Positions 19,553 through 28,107 of a stretch of 64,000 bases of DNA are shown here, one piece after another. Source of the DNA: Methylobacterium tarhaniae (lineage in GTDB: Bacteria > Pseudomonadota > Alphaproteobacteria > Rhizobiales > Beijerinckiaceae); NCBI RefSeq assembly GCF_001043955.1, contig NZ_LABZ01000122.1, forward strand, positions 38,063 through 102,062, given 5' to 3'. A program made the position numbers and the translations under genes. The notes under the pieces are model-generated. The model did not search any database. It was not told the origin of the DNA and saw only the letters and a program-made list of their open reading frames with translations. Every line of letters begins with the position of its first letter. Positions within the stretch are counted from its first letter, which is position 1.

Positions 19553-22500
19553 CTACTCCGCCGCCCGAAGCATCTCCGGGGCCTGATGCACCACCGGCAC
19601 CGCCGGCGCGCCCTCCCAGCGGGAATGGGCGGGGATCGTCTCGCCCTTCATCACGATGGTGAGCGGGCGCAACTGCGCGTAGTCGCCGACCTTCGTGTCG
19701 TAGAGCACCGTCGCGAACGCGCCGACGCTGACGCCGCGGCCGACCTCGACCCGGCCGACCTTCATCACACGGTCCTCGTAGAGGTGGGTCTGGAGCGCCG
19801 ACATCCGGTTGATCGACGCGAAGTCGCCGATGGTGACGCAGTCGAATTCGGTGATGTCGGTGGCGAGCATGCACGTGCCCTCGCCGGTGCGGGTGCCGAA
19901 GAGGCGCAGCACCCAGGGCAGGAACGGCGTGCCCATCAGGTGCTCCAGCAGCACCTTGCCGGCCAGCCCCCAGTACATCACCGCCACGGCCTCGGTGCGC
20001 ATCGCCCACCACGACCACATCGGGTGCATGCCGGGCTCGTAGCGTCCCATCAGCAGCCACTTCACGGCGATGACCACCAGGGTCTGCAGCACCGCGATCA
20101 CCACGCTGGTGGCGACGAAGCTGACGGCGAGGCCGCCCCAATCGCCGGCCAGGATCGCCGGGTAGAACACGAAGTCGATCGCCAGGATGGCGAAGGTGAT
20201 GAACAGCATCGGCGAGAACGAGGAGGTGAACGCCTCGAACACGCCGCGGCCCACCCGCGGCCAGATCCCGGGGTCGAAGGTCTTGTTCTGGCCGAGATCG
20301 ACTTTCTGCCGGACCGGCAGCTTGATCGGCGGCGAGCCGAACCAGGTCTCGCCGGGAGCCATGCGGTCGTTGGCCGGCGGCTTCGACTTGATGCCGATCA
20401 GCACGTCGTCCGGGATGAAGGCGCCGGGCGGCACCACCGCGTCGTTGCCGACGAAGACCCGGGCGCCGGTGCGCACCGGGCGCAGCTCCATCACGCCGCG
20501 GCGCACCTCCTCCTCTCCGTAGACGACCTCGTCGGCGATGAAGTTGCGCGGGCCGACCTCGGCGAGGTCGTAGCGGCCCGCGAGGTTCGTCGAGATCTCC
20601 GCGCCCTGGCCCATGCCGGCGCCCATCAGCCGGTACCAGGCCCGCATGTAGACGGTGGCGAAGAGCGAGGAGAGGGTCTCGAGCGTCACCTCGGCGGCGA
20701 GCGCCACCGCCCATTTCCGCAGGTAGGTGCCGCTGTGGATCGAGTAGCTGCCCTCGCGCAGGCGCGGCAGCACCGCCCAGCGGATGCCGGCGATCAGCCC
20801 GACCGTGCCGGCGGTCATCAGCATCGCCGTCGGCCAGGTCAGGAGCGGCAGATACCAGTGGTAGTCCACGTCCGTCAGCGTCGCCAGCGAATCGCTGATC
20901 TGGTCGAAGATGTAGAAGGCCGGGAAGATCGGCAGCAGGCCCACCGCCGGGATCGCCGCCAGCAGGAGCGCGTAGATCACGAAGAACACGGCCCGGCGCT
21001 CGCGCGAGACCGCCGGCTCCGGGTGGATGTCCGAGAGATCGACCATGCCGACCTTGCGGCCGGGCGAGCCGTCCCAGGCCTCGGCGCGGCCGACCACGGT
21101 GCCGGAAGGCACGGTGGTTAGGTCGGCCAGTTCCGCGTGGTCCTCGATGCGGGTGTCGTAGCCGACGACGCAGGAGGTTCCGATGGCGACGTCGTCGCCG
21201 ATCGAGACGCGGCCGATCACCAGCTCGTTGCCGACCACCTCGGCATTGGCGAGCGTCAGACGGCCGCCGAGGGAGGCGCCGCGCCCGATGCTGACGAGGT
21301 CCGGCGCGCCGATCTCGATGTCCGAGATGAGGGCGTCCTCGCCGATCTTGGCGCCGAGGAGCCGCAGGTAGATGCGGATCATCGGCGAGCCCTGGAGCCA
21401 CTTGACGTGGACGAGCGGCGTCAGGCGCTGGGTCAGCCACCAGCGGAAGTAATAGGTGCCCCAGAGCGGGTAGCGCCCGGGCTGGGTGCGCCCCAGCACC
21501 AGCCACTTGGCCGCGATGGCGATCAGCGCGGTGGCGGCGTTGAGGCCGATATAGACCAGCAGCAGCACCGCCATCTCGGCGAAGAAGCCGAGATCGCCGC
21601 CGGTGATCAGCAGGTAGGTGACGAAGATGCCGAGCCACTGCGCGGTGGCGAGCGCGATGATGAAGGGCAGCACGGCGGCTTGCGCGAGGCCGCACAGGAA
21701 GCGGCGTAGCAGCGGCGGCGGGTCGAAGGACAGGTCGTGGGTCGCGGCGGCCGCGCCTGCGCCGCCGGTCCGCTCGATCAGGGTCTCGGACATCGCGCGC
21801 AGCGTGCGGCCGTTATAGACGTCCTGGAGGGTGATGGCGGCGAGCGCCGGCACCTCGCGCACCGCCGAGACGAAGCGGGCGGCGAGCAGCGAGTGGCCGC
21901 CGAGATCGCCGAAGAAGTCGGCCTCGAACGGGATCGGCTGGTTGCCGAACACCTTCTGGGCGGCCGCGAGCAGGGCGGCCTCGGTCTCGTCGCGCGGCTC
22001 CTCCTGCTCGCCGGACGTCTCGACCACGGCGAGCGGCCGGGCGCGCAGGGCCTTGCGGTCGACCTTGCCGGAGGCGGCCAGCACCGGAAGGCTCTCCACC
22101 ACCTCGAAATGCGCCGGGATCATGTAGGGCGGCATGGTCCCGGCCAGCGCCGAACGCAGGCGCCCGCGGTCGAACTCCGCACCCCGCTCGGGGACCACGA
22201 AGGCGACGAGCCGGTCGACCCCGTCATCCTGGCGCAGCACCACCGCGGCCGAGGCGATGCCGGCTTGCGCCCGGATCCGGGCCTCGATCTCGCCGAGCTC
22301 GACCCGGAAGCCGCGGACCTTCACCTGGTCGTCGATGCGGCCATGGAAGACGATGCGGCCGGCGTGATCGAGCGAGACGGCGTCGCCGGAGCGGTAGAGC
22401 ACCGGGTCGGATCCGTCGCCGCCATAGGGGTTGGCGATGAACTTCTCGGCCGTCAGCTCCGGCCGGGCGAGGTAGCCCTTGGCGATGCCGGGACCGCCGA

Positions 22501-23641
22501 TCAGGAGCTCGCCCTGCACGCCCGGCCCGACGAGGTTCAGGGCCTCGTCGGCGATGTAGGCGGTGTAGTTGGCGATCGGCCCGCCGATCGTGACCGGATC
22601 GCCCGGCTTCATCTCGGCGGCGGTCGCCACCACGGTCGCCTCGGTCGGCCCGTAGGTGTTGAACAGCTTGCGGGACGGTGTCGCCCAGCGGGCGATGAGC
22701 GGCTCAGGGAGAGCCTCGCCGCCGAGCAGGATCAGCCGCAGGCGCGGCACGTCCTGGGTCATCAGCCCGAGCAGGGTCGGCACCGTGTCGAGGACGGTGA
22801 TGCCGGCCTCGATCAGGATGTCGGGCAGGGCCTCGGCATCGCCCATCTGGGCCGGGCTCGCCACGAACAGGGTCGCGCCGGCGAGGTAGGGAACCCAGAT
22901 CTCCTCCATCGAGAGATCGAAGGCGACCGAGGCGCCCTGGAACACCACGTCGTCGCCGGTGACGCCGTAGAGGTCGTTGGCCGAGCGCAGGAAGTGGCAG
23001 ATGTTGCGGTGGCTGATGACGATGCCCTTCGGCACGCCGGTCGAGCCCGAGGTGTAGATCAGGTAGGCCGGGTGCTCGGGCGTGAGCCCGGCGGCGCGCA
23101 GGTCCGGCGCCGGGCCGTTCGCGGCGCCCGCGACCTCGTCGGGGGTGAGGGCCGGGCAGGTCTCGGGCGGCGCCTTCTCCTGGAGGGCGCGCGACACGAC
23201 CAGCGCCTTGGCGTCGGCGTCCTGGAGGCAGACCGCGACGCGGTCGGAGGGTGCCTCGGCGTCGAAGGGCAGCCAGGCCGCCCCGGCCTTGGTGATGCCG
23301 ATCTGCGCCACCAGCAGGTCGGGCGAGCGGGCCATCCACAGGCCCACCACGTCGCCGGGCCCGATGCCCCGCGCCGCGAGGCCGGAGGCGATCGCGTCGG
23401 ACAGACGGTCGACCTCGGCGTAGGACAGGCGGGTGCGGGAGGCCGGGTCGCCGCCGCTCGCCGCGTCGATGAGCGCCGGGTGGTCGGGCCGGTTCCGCGC
23501 CGTGTCGCGAAAGATCTCGGCCAGCACCTCGTCGCGCAGGAGGTCCGGCCGGGCAGGGCCGCGCAAGACCGCCGCGCCGGATGACGGGACGCTCATCCCG
23601 GGGCTGGGCGTGCGGGCGGTCCCGGCGGTGTGGTTCATCAA
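19553..23641 (-). CDS. Pls/PosA-family non-ribosomal peptide synthetase (A-T-membrane-beta-helix)
   Basis: One 1362-residue protein. Residues about 35-545 are an adenylation domain with core motifs YTSGSTGVPKG (196-206), NTYGPTE (328-334), YRSGD (416-420), GRIDDQVKVRGFRVELG (434-450) and GKVDRK (525-530). A carrier domain follows with phosphopantetheine site GGHS (Ser 584). The rest has about six hydrophobic segments (near 651-671, 688-712, 884-911, 928-957, 1143-1168, 1172-1198) around three tandem copies of a soluble domain. Each copy opens with a KWLVLG/RWAVLP/KWLLMG-type segment and leads into IG/VG-rich left-handed beta-helix repeats. There is no condensation or thioesterase domain. This is the architecture of epsilon-poly-lysine synthetase (TIGR02353 terminal domain). 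Such enzymes activate one amino acid and string it together at the membrane. GTG/ATG choice: ATG 23641 lies 7 bases after GGAG. The substrate is unknown. Confidence 0.92.
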   Translation of the reverse strand: MMNHTAGTARTPSPGMSVPSSGAAVLRGPARPDLLRDEVLAEIFRDTARNRPDHPALIDAASGGDPASRTRLSYAEVDRLSDAIASGLAARGIGPGDVVGLWMARSPDLLVAQIGITKAGAAWLPFDAEAPSDRVAVCLQDADAKALVVSRALQEKAPPETCPALTPDEVAGAANGPAPDLRAAGLTPEHPAYLIYTSGSTGVPKGIVISHRNICHFLRSANDLYGVTGDDVVFQGASVAFDLSMEEIWVPYLAGATLFVASPAQMGDAEALPDILIEAGITVLDTVPTLLGLMTQDVPRLRLILLGGEALPEPLIARWATPSRKLFNTYGPTEATVVATAAEMKPGDPVTIGGPIANYTAYIADEALNLVGPGVQGELLIGGPGIAKGYLARPELTAEKFIANPYGGDGSDPVLYRSGDAVSLDHAGRIVFHGRIDDQVKVRGFRVELGEIEARIRAQAGIASAAVVLRQDDGVDRLVAFVVPERGAEFDRGRLRSALAGTMPPYMIPAHFEVVESLPVLAASGKVDRKALRARPLAVVETSGEQEEPRDETEAALLAAAQKVFGNQPIPFEADFFGDLGGHSLLAARFVSAVREVPALAAITLQDVYNGRTLRAMSETLIERTGGAGAAAATHDLSFDPPPLLRRFLCGLAQAAVLPFIIALATAQWLGIFVTYLLITGGDLGFFAEMAVLLLVYIGLNAATALIAIAAKWLVLGRTQPGRYPLWGTYYFRWWLTQRLTPLVHVKWLQGSPMIRIYLRLLGAKIGEDALISDIEIGAPDLVSIGRGASLGGRLTLANAEVVGNELVIGRVSIGDDVAIGTSCVVGYDTRIEDHAELADLTTVPSGTVVGRAEAWDGSPGRKVGMVDLSDIHPEPAVSRERRAVFFVIYALLLAAIPAVGLLPIFPAFYIFDQISDSLATLTDVDYHWYLPLLTWPTAMLMTAGTVGLIAGIRWAVLPRLREGSYSIHSGTYLRKWAVALAAEVTLETLSSLFATVYMRAWYRLMGAGMGQGAEISTNLAGRYDLAEVGPRNFIADEVVYGEEEVRRGVMELRPVRTGARVFVGNDAVVPPGAFIPDDVLIGIKSKPPANDRMAPGETWFGSPPIKLPVRQKVDLGQNKTFDPGIWPRVGRGVFEAFTSSFSPMLFITFAILAIDFVFYPAILAGDWGGLAVSFVATSVVIAVLQTLVVIAVKWLLMGRYEPGMHPMWSWWAMRTEAVAVMYWGLAGKVLLEHLMGTPFLPWVLRLFGTRTGEGTCMLATDITEFDCVTIGDFASINRMSALQTHLYEDRVMKVGRVEVGRGVSVGAFATVLYDTKVGDYAQLRPLTIVMKGETIPAHSRWEGAPAVPVVHQAPEMLRAAE

Positions 23642-23914
23642 GCGACTCCGCTGGCCCGGGCGGGCCGTTGACCTACGGGAGCCGGGCCTTTCCCGGCCTC
23701 CGGCGCAATCCCGGCCCGATCCCGGGCAGGCGGGAGGTGAACGAGAACCGGGGCCGGTTCAAGGCACGCTCGGGCACAAAACGCGATGCCCTTTCAACGG
23801 GCCGGGCTGCCGGCGCGTCCGGCCGCCGGCGCATCTCGGGTTTTCGACGTCGGTCCAGGGGCTTGCGGAGCGTCCGAGAGCGTCGCCGAAGGCAGTTTCC
23901 GGGGGATGCCGGTC

Positions 23915-24508
23915 TCAGGCCCAGCGCCGCCCGCCGGCCTCGAAGACCAGGATCCGGCCCTGCAGGATTTCCAGGTGCGGCGCCTCCTCCCGGCTCGCCG
24001 CGCCCAGCGTCACCATGACGGCGCGGGCGACGCCGCCATGCGCCACGATGATTGTGGGGCGATCGAGGGATTCGAGGAGCGGGCGCACCCGCTCGGCCAC
24101 CATGGCGTAGCTCTCCGCCCCCTCGCCCGGAGGGCAGTAGCCCCAGCGGTCGCGGTCGCGGGCCTGCGCCCGGGCCGGGTCGCTGCGCCGGACGTCCTTC
24201 CAGGTCAGGCCCTCCCAGGCGCCGAAGCCGATCTCGCGCAGGCGCGGATCGGTGACGTAGCCGGCGGGATCGAGGCCGAGCGCCGTGCGCAGGCCCTCCA
24301 TCGTGTGCCGGGTGCGCTCCATCGGGCTCGCCAGATAGGGCAGGTCGGCGAGGCCGTCACCGAGCAGGCCGCGCAGGCGCTCGCCGGCCTCGGCCGCCTG
24401 GGCGAGGCCCTTGCGGTTGAGCGGCGTATCGCGCTGGCCCTGCAGCCGCCCTTCCGCGTTCCAGTCGGTCTCGCCGTGGCGCACGAAGTAGATCGGCGCC
24501 CGGTTCAC
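23915..24508 (-). CDS. Histidine phosphatase family protein (phosphoglycerate mutase-like)
   Basis: A 197-residue protein from GTG 24508. The catalytic RHGETDWN is at residues about 9-16, ASPMERTRHT holds the second-shell arginine, and the second catalytic histidine is in IIVAHGGVARAV. This is the dPGM-like branch of histidine phosphatases, which includes cofactor-dependent mutases, alpha-ribazole phosphatase (CobC) and broad phosphatases. Length and motifs do not distinguish them. No ATG is in frame near the start, and GTG follows GAGGGATGGCCG. It is divergent from ppk2 with 81 bases between starts. Confidence 0.88.
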   Translation of the reverse strand: MNRAPIYFVRHGETDWNAEGRLQGQRDTPLNRKGLAQAAEAGERLRGLLGDGLADLPYLASPMERTRHTMEGLRTALGLDPAGYVTDPRLREIGFGAWEGLTWKDVRRSDPARAQARDRDRWGYCPPGEGAESYAMVAERVRPLLESLDRPTIIVAHGGVARAVMVTLGAASREEAPHLEILQGRILVFEAGGRRWA

Positions 24509-24589
24509 CGGCCATCCCTCTCGGAACGGCCCCGCTTCGCTGTCGTTGATGCTGACACGCCTCGTCCCCACCGGAGCCCCTCCCTTCCG

Positions 24590-25543
24590 ATGTCGAAGAA
24601 GCACTCGAAAGACAAGCCGGTTTCGCTTCCGGGCCATCCGCGCCCCTCCTCCGCCGCCTGGGCGAGCGAGGCCGGATCGCTGGCGGAGGCGAGCCCGGGC
24701 TTCCTCGCCGAGCACGGCGCGACGATCCCGGTGCCGCCGCCGGGCGTGGTCCAGTGCCGGCCCGAGGCGCCGTGCCGGCTCGCCGAGATCGACCCCGACG
24801 CGCCGGGCTCCTCCGACGGCAAGGCCCAGGCCGAGGCCGAGCTGGTGGAGGTGCGCGCCCGCATCCAGGCCCTGCAGGAACGGCTCTACGCCGAGCGCAA
24901 GCGCAGCCTGCTGGTGGTGCTCCAGGCCATCGATACCGGCGGCAAGGACGGGACGATCCGCCACGTCTTCGAGGGCGTGAACCCGCAGGGTTGCCAGGTC
25001 TCGTCGTTCAAGACGCCGAGCGCCGAGGAGCTCGACCACGATTTCCTGTGGCGCTACCACCGGGCGGTGCCGGGCCGCGGCATGATCGGGGTGTTCAACC
25101 GCAGCCACTACGAGGACGTGCTCATCGTCCGGGTGAAGCAGCTGGTGCCCGAGACCCTGTGGCGGCCGCGCTACGACCTCATCAACGATTTCGAGCGCCT
25201 GCTCACCCTCTCGGGCACCACCGTGCTCAAGATCTTCCTGCACATCTCGAAGGCGGAGCAGAAGAAGCGCCTGGAAAGCCGGCTCGCCGACCCGACCAAG
25301 AACTGGAAGTTCGATCCCGCCGACCTCGTCGAGCGACAGGCCTGGGACTCCTACCAGGCGGCGTTCCAGGACGCCCTGACGCTCTGCGGCACCCGGCTGG
25401 CGCCCTGGCACGTGGTGCCGGCCAACCGCAAGTGGTTCCGCAACCTCGCGGTCGCCCGGCTGATCGCCGACACGCTGGAGGCGATGGACCCGCGCTTCCC
25501 CGAGCCGAAGGCGGATCTGACGGGGATCACGGTGCCGGATTGA
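24590..25543 (+). CDS. ppk2: Polyphosphate kinase 2 family protein
   Basis: A 317-residue PPK2-type enzyme using polyphosphate to phosphorylate nucleotides (or the reverse). The N-terminal 80 or so residues are Pro/Ala-rich and poorly conserved. Then come Walker A AIDTGGKDG (113-121), HVFEGVNPQGCQVSSFKTPS, the Walker B region FNRSHYEDVLIVRV, the lid segment RLADPTKNWKF and the terminal WHVVPANRKWFRNLAVARL. The single PPK2 domain suggests a class I or III enzyme; the class, and so NDP or NMP preference, cannot be told by eye. ATG 24590 was chosen as the first start after the divergent promoter region. Confidence 0.92.
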   Translation: MSKKHSKDKPVSLPGHPRPSSAAWASEAGSLAEASPGFLAEHGATIPVPPPGVVQCRPEAPCRLAEIDPDAPGSSDGKAQAEAELVEVRARIQALQERLYAERKRSLLVVLQAIDTGGKDGTIRHVFEGVNPQGCQVSSFKTPSAEELDHDFLWRYHRAVPGRGMIGVFNRSHYEDVLIVRVKQLVPETLWRPRYDLINDFERLLTLSGTTVLKIFLHISKAEQKKRLESRLADPTKNWKFDPADLVERQAWDSYQAAFQDALTLCGTRLAPWHVVPANRKWFRNLAVARLIADTLEAMDPRFPEPKADLTGITVPD

Positions 25544-25563
25544 CGCGCATCGCCGGCCGTCGC

Positions 25564-26652
25564 TCACGTCCAATAGAGCACCCGCGCCGCCGGCAGCCGC
25601 TCCGCCAGGGCCTGCGTGAGGCAGGCCCGCATCTCCCGCATCAGCTCGGCCGGAAACACGTACTTCACCGAGCCGAACTTGGTGAGCTTGCGGCTGCGCT
25701 CGTCCTCCCGCATCGGCAGGTCGGAGCCCGGATACCAGCCCTCCAGCACCTCTTTCGAACCGGGGGTGAAGCGATGGGTGATGAGTTCCGCGGTGAGGTC
25801 GAGATCCTCGACGCCGTCGAGGGCCGCGGCGGCTCGCGTGAACAGGTCGGCATAGGCCTCGCGCCAGTCCGGCACGGGGAGGATCGGCGCGACCGTGAGA
25901 CCGACCGGATAGCCCGCCCGGGCCAGCGCCCCCATCGCGGCGAGGCGGTCGCGCAACGGCGCGGTGCCGCCCTCGTAGCGGGCGGCCGCCGCCGCATTGA
26001 CCGAGAAGCGCAGCCGCGTGCGGCGCCGGTGCCCCAGGCCGAGCAGGGTCTCGACCGCGGCGAACTTGGTGGTGGCGCGTAAGGCGACCGGAGCGTCCCA
26101 GGCGCCGAAATGCCGGATCGCCGCCGAGAGGGAGCCGGTCAGGTGCTCGATGCCGAGGGGATCGGTGTAGCACGAGGCCTCGAAGGTGGTGCCCTCCTGC
26201 GCGCGCTCCGCGCTCGCCGAGGTGACGCCGCCCCGGCCGACGTAAGCGGCGAGGTTCTCGAGGATCTCCGGCAGGTTGGCATAGACCCGCGTCACCGGCG
26301 GGCCCGAGAGCGAGCCGGCGAGGTAGCAGTACTGGCAATGGGCCGGGCAGCCTTCGGCGAGGTCGACGCGCCAGTCGGCGCTCGGCGGAATCGGCTGCAG
26401 CTTCAGCTTGGTGGGTGGAGCCACCACCACCGCGAGGGTGTTCTTCGCCTCGCTATAGGCCCGGCGCGGATCGGGATGGCGCAGGCCGGTGAGGCGGTTG
26501 CCGGGCAGCGCCTCGACGGGCAGCCCGAGCGCTTCGGCGCGGGCCGCGATCGCCCGCCCGTGGGCGTGCTCCCGCGCCGCCGCGGTGATGACGACCCGGC
26601 GCGGGCGCCAGAGTCGGGCCGTGCGGGCGGGGGCGGGATCGTGGAAGGTCAT
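25564..26652 (-). CDS. Spore photoproduct lyase-like radical SAM protein
   Basis: A 362-residue protein with the radical-SAM cluster CPAHCQYCYL (Cys 102, 106, 109; C-x3-C-x2-C), the spacing found in spore photoproduct lyase (SPL). EASCYTDPLGIEHLTG places a cysteine (161) in the context of the hydrogen-donor cysteine of Bacillus SPL. The N-terminus NRLTGLRHPDPRRAYSEAKNTLAVV and LRATTKFAAVETLLGLGHRRRTRLRFSVN also match the SPL family. The organism is not a spore-former, so the substrate is probably not canonical spore photoproduct; another thymine lesion or a different radical reaction is possible. The stop is 20 bases from the convergent ppk2 stop. Confidence 0.87.
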   Translation of the reverse strand: MTFHDPAPARTARLWRPRRVVITAAAREHAHGRAIAARAEALGLPVEALPGNRLTGLRHPDPRRAYSEAKNTLAVVVAPPTKLKLQPIPPSADWRVDLAEGCPAHCQYCYLAGSLSGPPVTRVYANLPEILENLAAYVGRGGVTSASAERAQEGTTFEASCYTDPLGIEHLTGSLSAAIRHFGAWDAPVALRATTKFAAVETLLGLGHRRRTRLRFSVNAAAAARYEGGTAPLRDRLAAMGALARAGYPVGLTVAPILPVPDWREAYADLFTRAAAALDGVEDLDLTAELITHRFTPGSKEVLEGWYPGSDLPMREDERSRKLTKFGSVKYVFPAELMREMRACLTQALAERLPAARVLYWT

Positions 26653-26728
26653 GCCCGGCGAACGCGCGGGGCCGTCCTCCGGGTCCCGACCCTCGATGTC
26701 CCGACCGTCGACGATCGGGACGGGGAGC

Positions 26729-26767
26729 GTTAACGCCGAACGTTAATGCCGGACGTCAATGCCGGGC
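26729..26767. repeat. Three tandem 13-base repeats
   Basis: GTTAACGCCGAAC (26729-26741), GTTAATGCCGGAC (26742-26754) and GTCAATGCCGGGC (26755-26767) follow each other without a gap and differ at two to three positions. The last copy contains the stop codon of the small minus-strand gene ending at 26756. The array sits between the 5' end of the SPL-like gene and the 3' end of that gene, so it could be a binding site for the SPL-like promoter or a slipped-strand repeat. Confidence 0.6.
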
Positions 26768-27019
26768 TTGGGGCCGTACCGTGTAGGTGCCGCCGCGGAT
26801 GCGCTCGGGAAAGCCTTCCGCGTAGCGGGCAGTGGCCTCCTCGCCGTAGGTATGGACCAGCTCCTGGAAGGCCGCGAACAGGGCGGCCTGGGCCATGCAG
26901 TCGCCGTCGAGCCCGTCCAGGCAACCTTCCGCGAAGGCCTCCGAGACGTAGCTCAGGGCGGCGCGCTTCGCCTCCTGGTCGGAATCGAGCGTGGGGTGGT
27001 GGGTTTCGAATTCGGTCAT
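26756..27019 (-). CDS. Hypothetical protein
   Basis: An 87-residue acidic protein from ATG 27019 (MTEFETHHPTLDSDQEAKRA). It has no signal peptide or membrane segment and ends in IRGGTYTVRPQARH. Two helical segments are visible (EAKRAALSYVSEAFAEGC and MAQAALFAAFQELVHTYG), and the pairing of cysteines at CLDGLDGDC is notable. No domain was recognised. Codon use is like its neighbours, which supports a real gene. The frame is open for 26 codons further upstream, but the residues there look random. It is followed downstream by the SPL-like gene on the same strand after about 100 bases. Confidence 0.6.
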   Translation of the reverse strand: MTEFETHHPTLDSDQEAKRAALSYVSEAFAEGCLDGLDGDCMAQAALFAAFQELVHTYGEEATARYAEGFPERIRGGTYTVRPQARH

Positions 27020-27214
27020 CGACAGCCTTGAGATCGGGTCTCTGGTGAGAACGGCGGTCTCGAATCCGCAGCGGCCTCGTGTGATGACCGGATTCATAGG
27101 CTGTCGGCCGGTTCCGGGCCAGCAAGGAATTGCGAAGAGGTTAACGGCGCCACGAGAATGCCTCCCTCTTCGACACAGGTGCCACAGCGTGGCGCAGGTG
27201 CAACAGAGAGGCGG

Positions 27215-27646
27215 TCAGCCCCCGAAACGGCCGGCCAGGGCGACCGAGAGGCGCTCTCCTTCCGCGATGTAGCGGGTCGCGGCCTCGACCGCCGAGGGCG
27301 TGCAGACCCGGTAGGTCACGGCGTAGCCGCCATAGCCACGGTTATAGGCCCCGGCGAGGCGGTCGCGCCGGCCCGGGCTGGTGCCCTCGGCATCGAGCAG
27401 GGCCTTCATCCGGGCCGGCCATTCCGGCGCGTCGGGATTGCCGCACAATTCGCGCAGGAAGCTCAGCGCGCCGATGATCTCGGACAGGCGCAGCAGGTCG
27501 CGGTCGTAGGGGGCCGGCGTGTCGGCCGGCGGAGGCGGGGCGGGAGCCTCCTTCTCGGGCGGCTTCGCGGCCGGCTTCGGCCGGTTCTGGGCCAGGGCGG
27601 GGAGAGCCGCGACGAGACAGGCGGCCAGGATCACGGCGCGTCTCAT
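27215..27646 (-). CDS. TIGR02301 family exported protein
   Basis: A 143-residue protein from ATG 27646. A signal peptide (MRRAVILAACLVAALPALAQ) is followed by a Pro/Lys/Ala-rich linker, then YDRDLLRLSEIIGALSFLRELCGNPD and AYNRGYGGYAVTYRVCTPSAVEAATRYIAEGE, which match the TIGR02301 family of alphaproteobacterial secreted proteins. Two cysteines could form a disulfide in the periplasm. Its ATG overlaps the TGA of the Nudix gene (ATGA), making it the last gene of a four-gene coupled operon. The family has no established function. Confidence 0.8.
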   Translation of the reverse strand: MRRAVILAACLVAALPALAQNRPKPAAKPPEKEAPAPPPPADTPAPYDRDLLRLSEIIGALSFLRELCGNPDAPEWPARMKALLDAEGTSPGRRDRLAGAYNRGYGGYAVTYRVCTPSAVEAATRYIAEGERLSVALAGRFGG

Positions 27647-28107
27647 GCGTCGTCCCCCACGGCCGCGAGGGCCTGCGCGATCACCCCGTGCAGCCCCCTG
27701 GTGGTCGGGAGCTCGTGCGCCTCCGCCGGGGTCACCCAGCGCAGGTCGAGGGCTTCCGGCCCGGTCGTCGGCTCGCCGGAGCGCCAGCGGGCGGCATGGG
27801 GATGGATCACGAAATGGTGCAGCACCGCGCCCTCGGCATCGCGCTCGATCACCTCGAGGGGAGCCAGTCCCGCGACCACCTCGGCCACGACCCCGACCTC
27901 CTCGTGCAGCTCCCGCAAGGCGGCCTCGGCCAGGGTCTCGCCCACCTCGACCTGGCCGCCCGGCAGGGTGTAGATCCCGCGCATCGGCGCCTGGCCACGC
28001 GCGGCGAGCAGCACCCGGCCCCCGCGCACGACGGCTGCCGAGGCGGCGATGAACGGGCGAACGGGATAGCGGCGGCGCCAGGCCGGGTCCTCGGCATCCG
28101 CGCTCAA
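27643..28107 (-). CDS. Nudix hydrolase
   Basis: A 154-residue protein carrying a Nudix box, GGQVEVGETLAEAALRELHEEVGV, which binds metal and hydrolyses nucleoside-diphosphate-linked compounds. No ATG lies upstream of the fold. TTG at 28107-28105 overlaps the TGA of the preceding gene as TTGA and gives LSADAEDPAWRRRYPVRPFIAASAAVV, so coupled translation from TTG is the best reading. The substrate is unknown; the PFIAASAAVVRGGRVLLAARG start and FVIHPHAARWRSGEP region resemble ADP-ribose/NADH-type Nudix enzymes. It overlaps the downstream TIGR02301 gene by four bases. Confidence 0.85.
   Translation of the reverse strand: MSADAEDPAWRRRYPVRPFIAASAAVVRGGRVLLAARGQAPMRGIYTLPGGQVEVGETLAEAALRELHEEVGVVAEVVAGLAPLEVIERDAEGAVLHHFVIHPHAARWRSGEPTTGPEALDLRWVTPAEAHELPTTRGLHGVIAQALAAVGDDA

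Noticed and set aside
17562..21695. A very long minus-strand frame (over 1300 codons) overlapping LysR, EamA and the synthetase.
   Set aside because: Composition is a GC shadow with no domain; the LysR gene and synthetase are in other frames with clear motifs.
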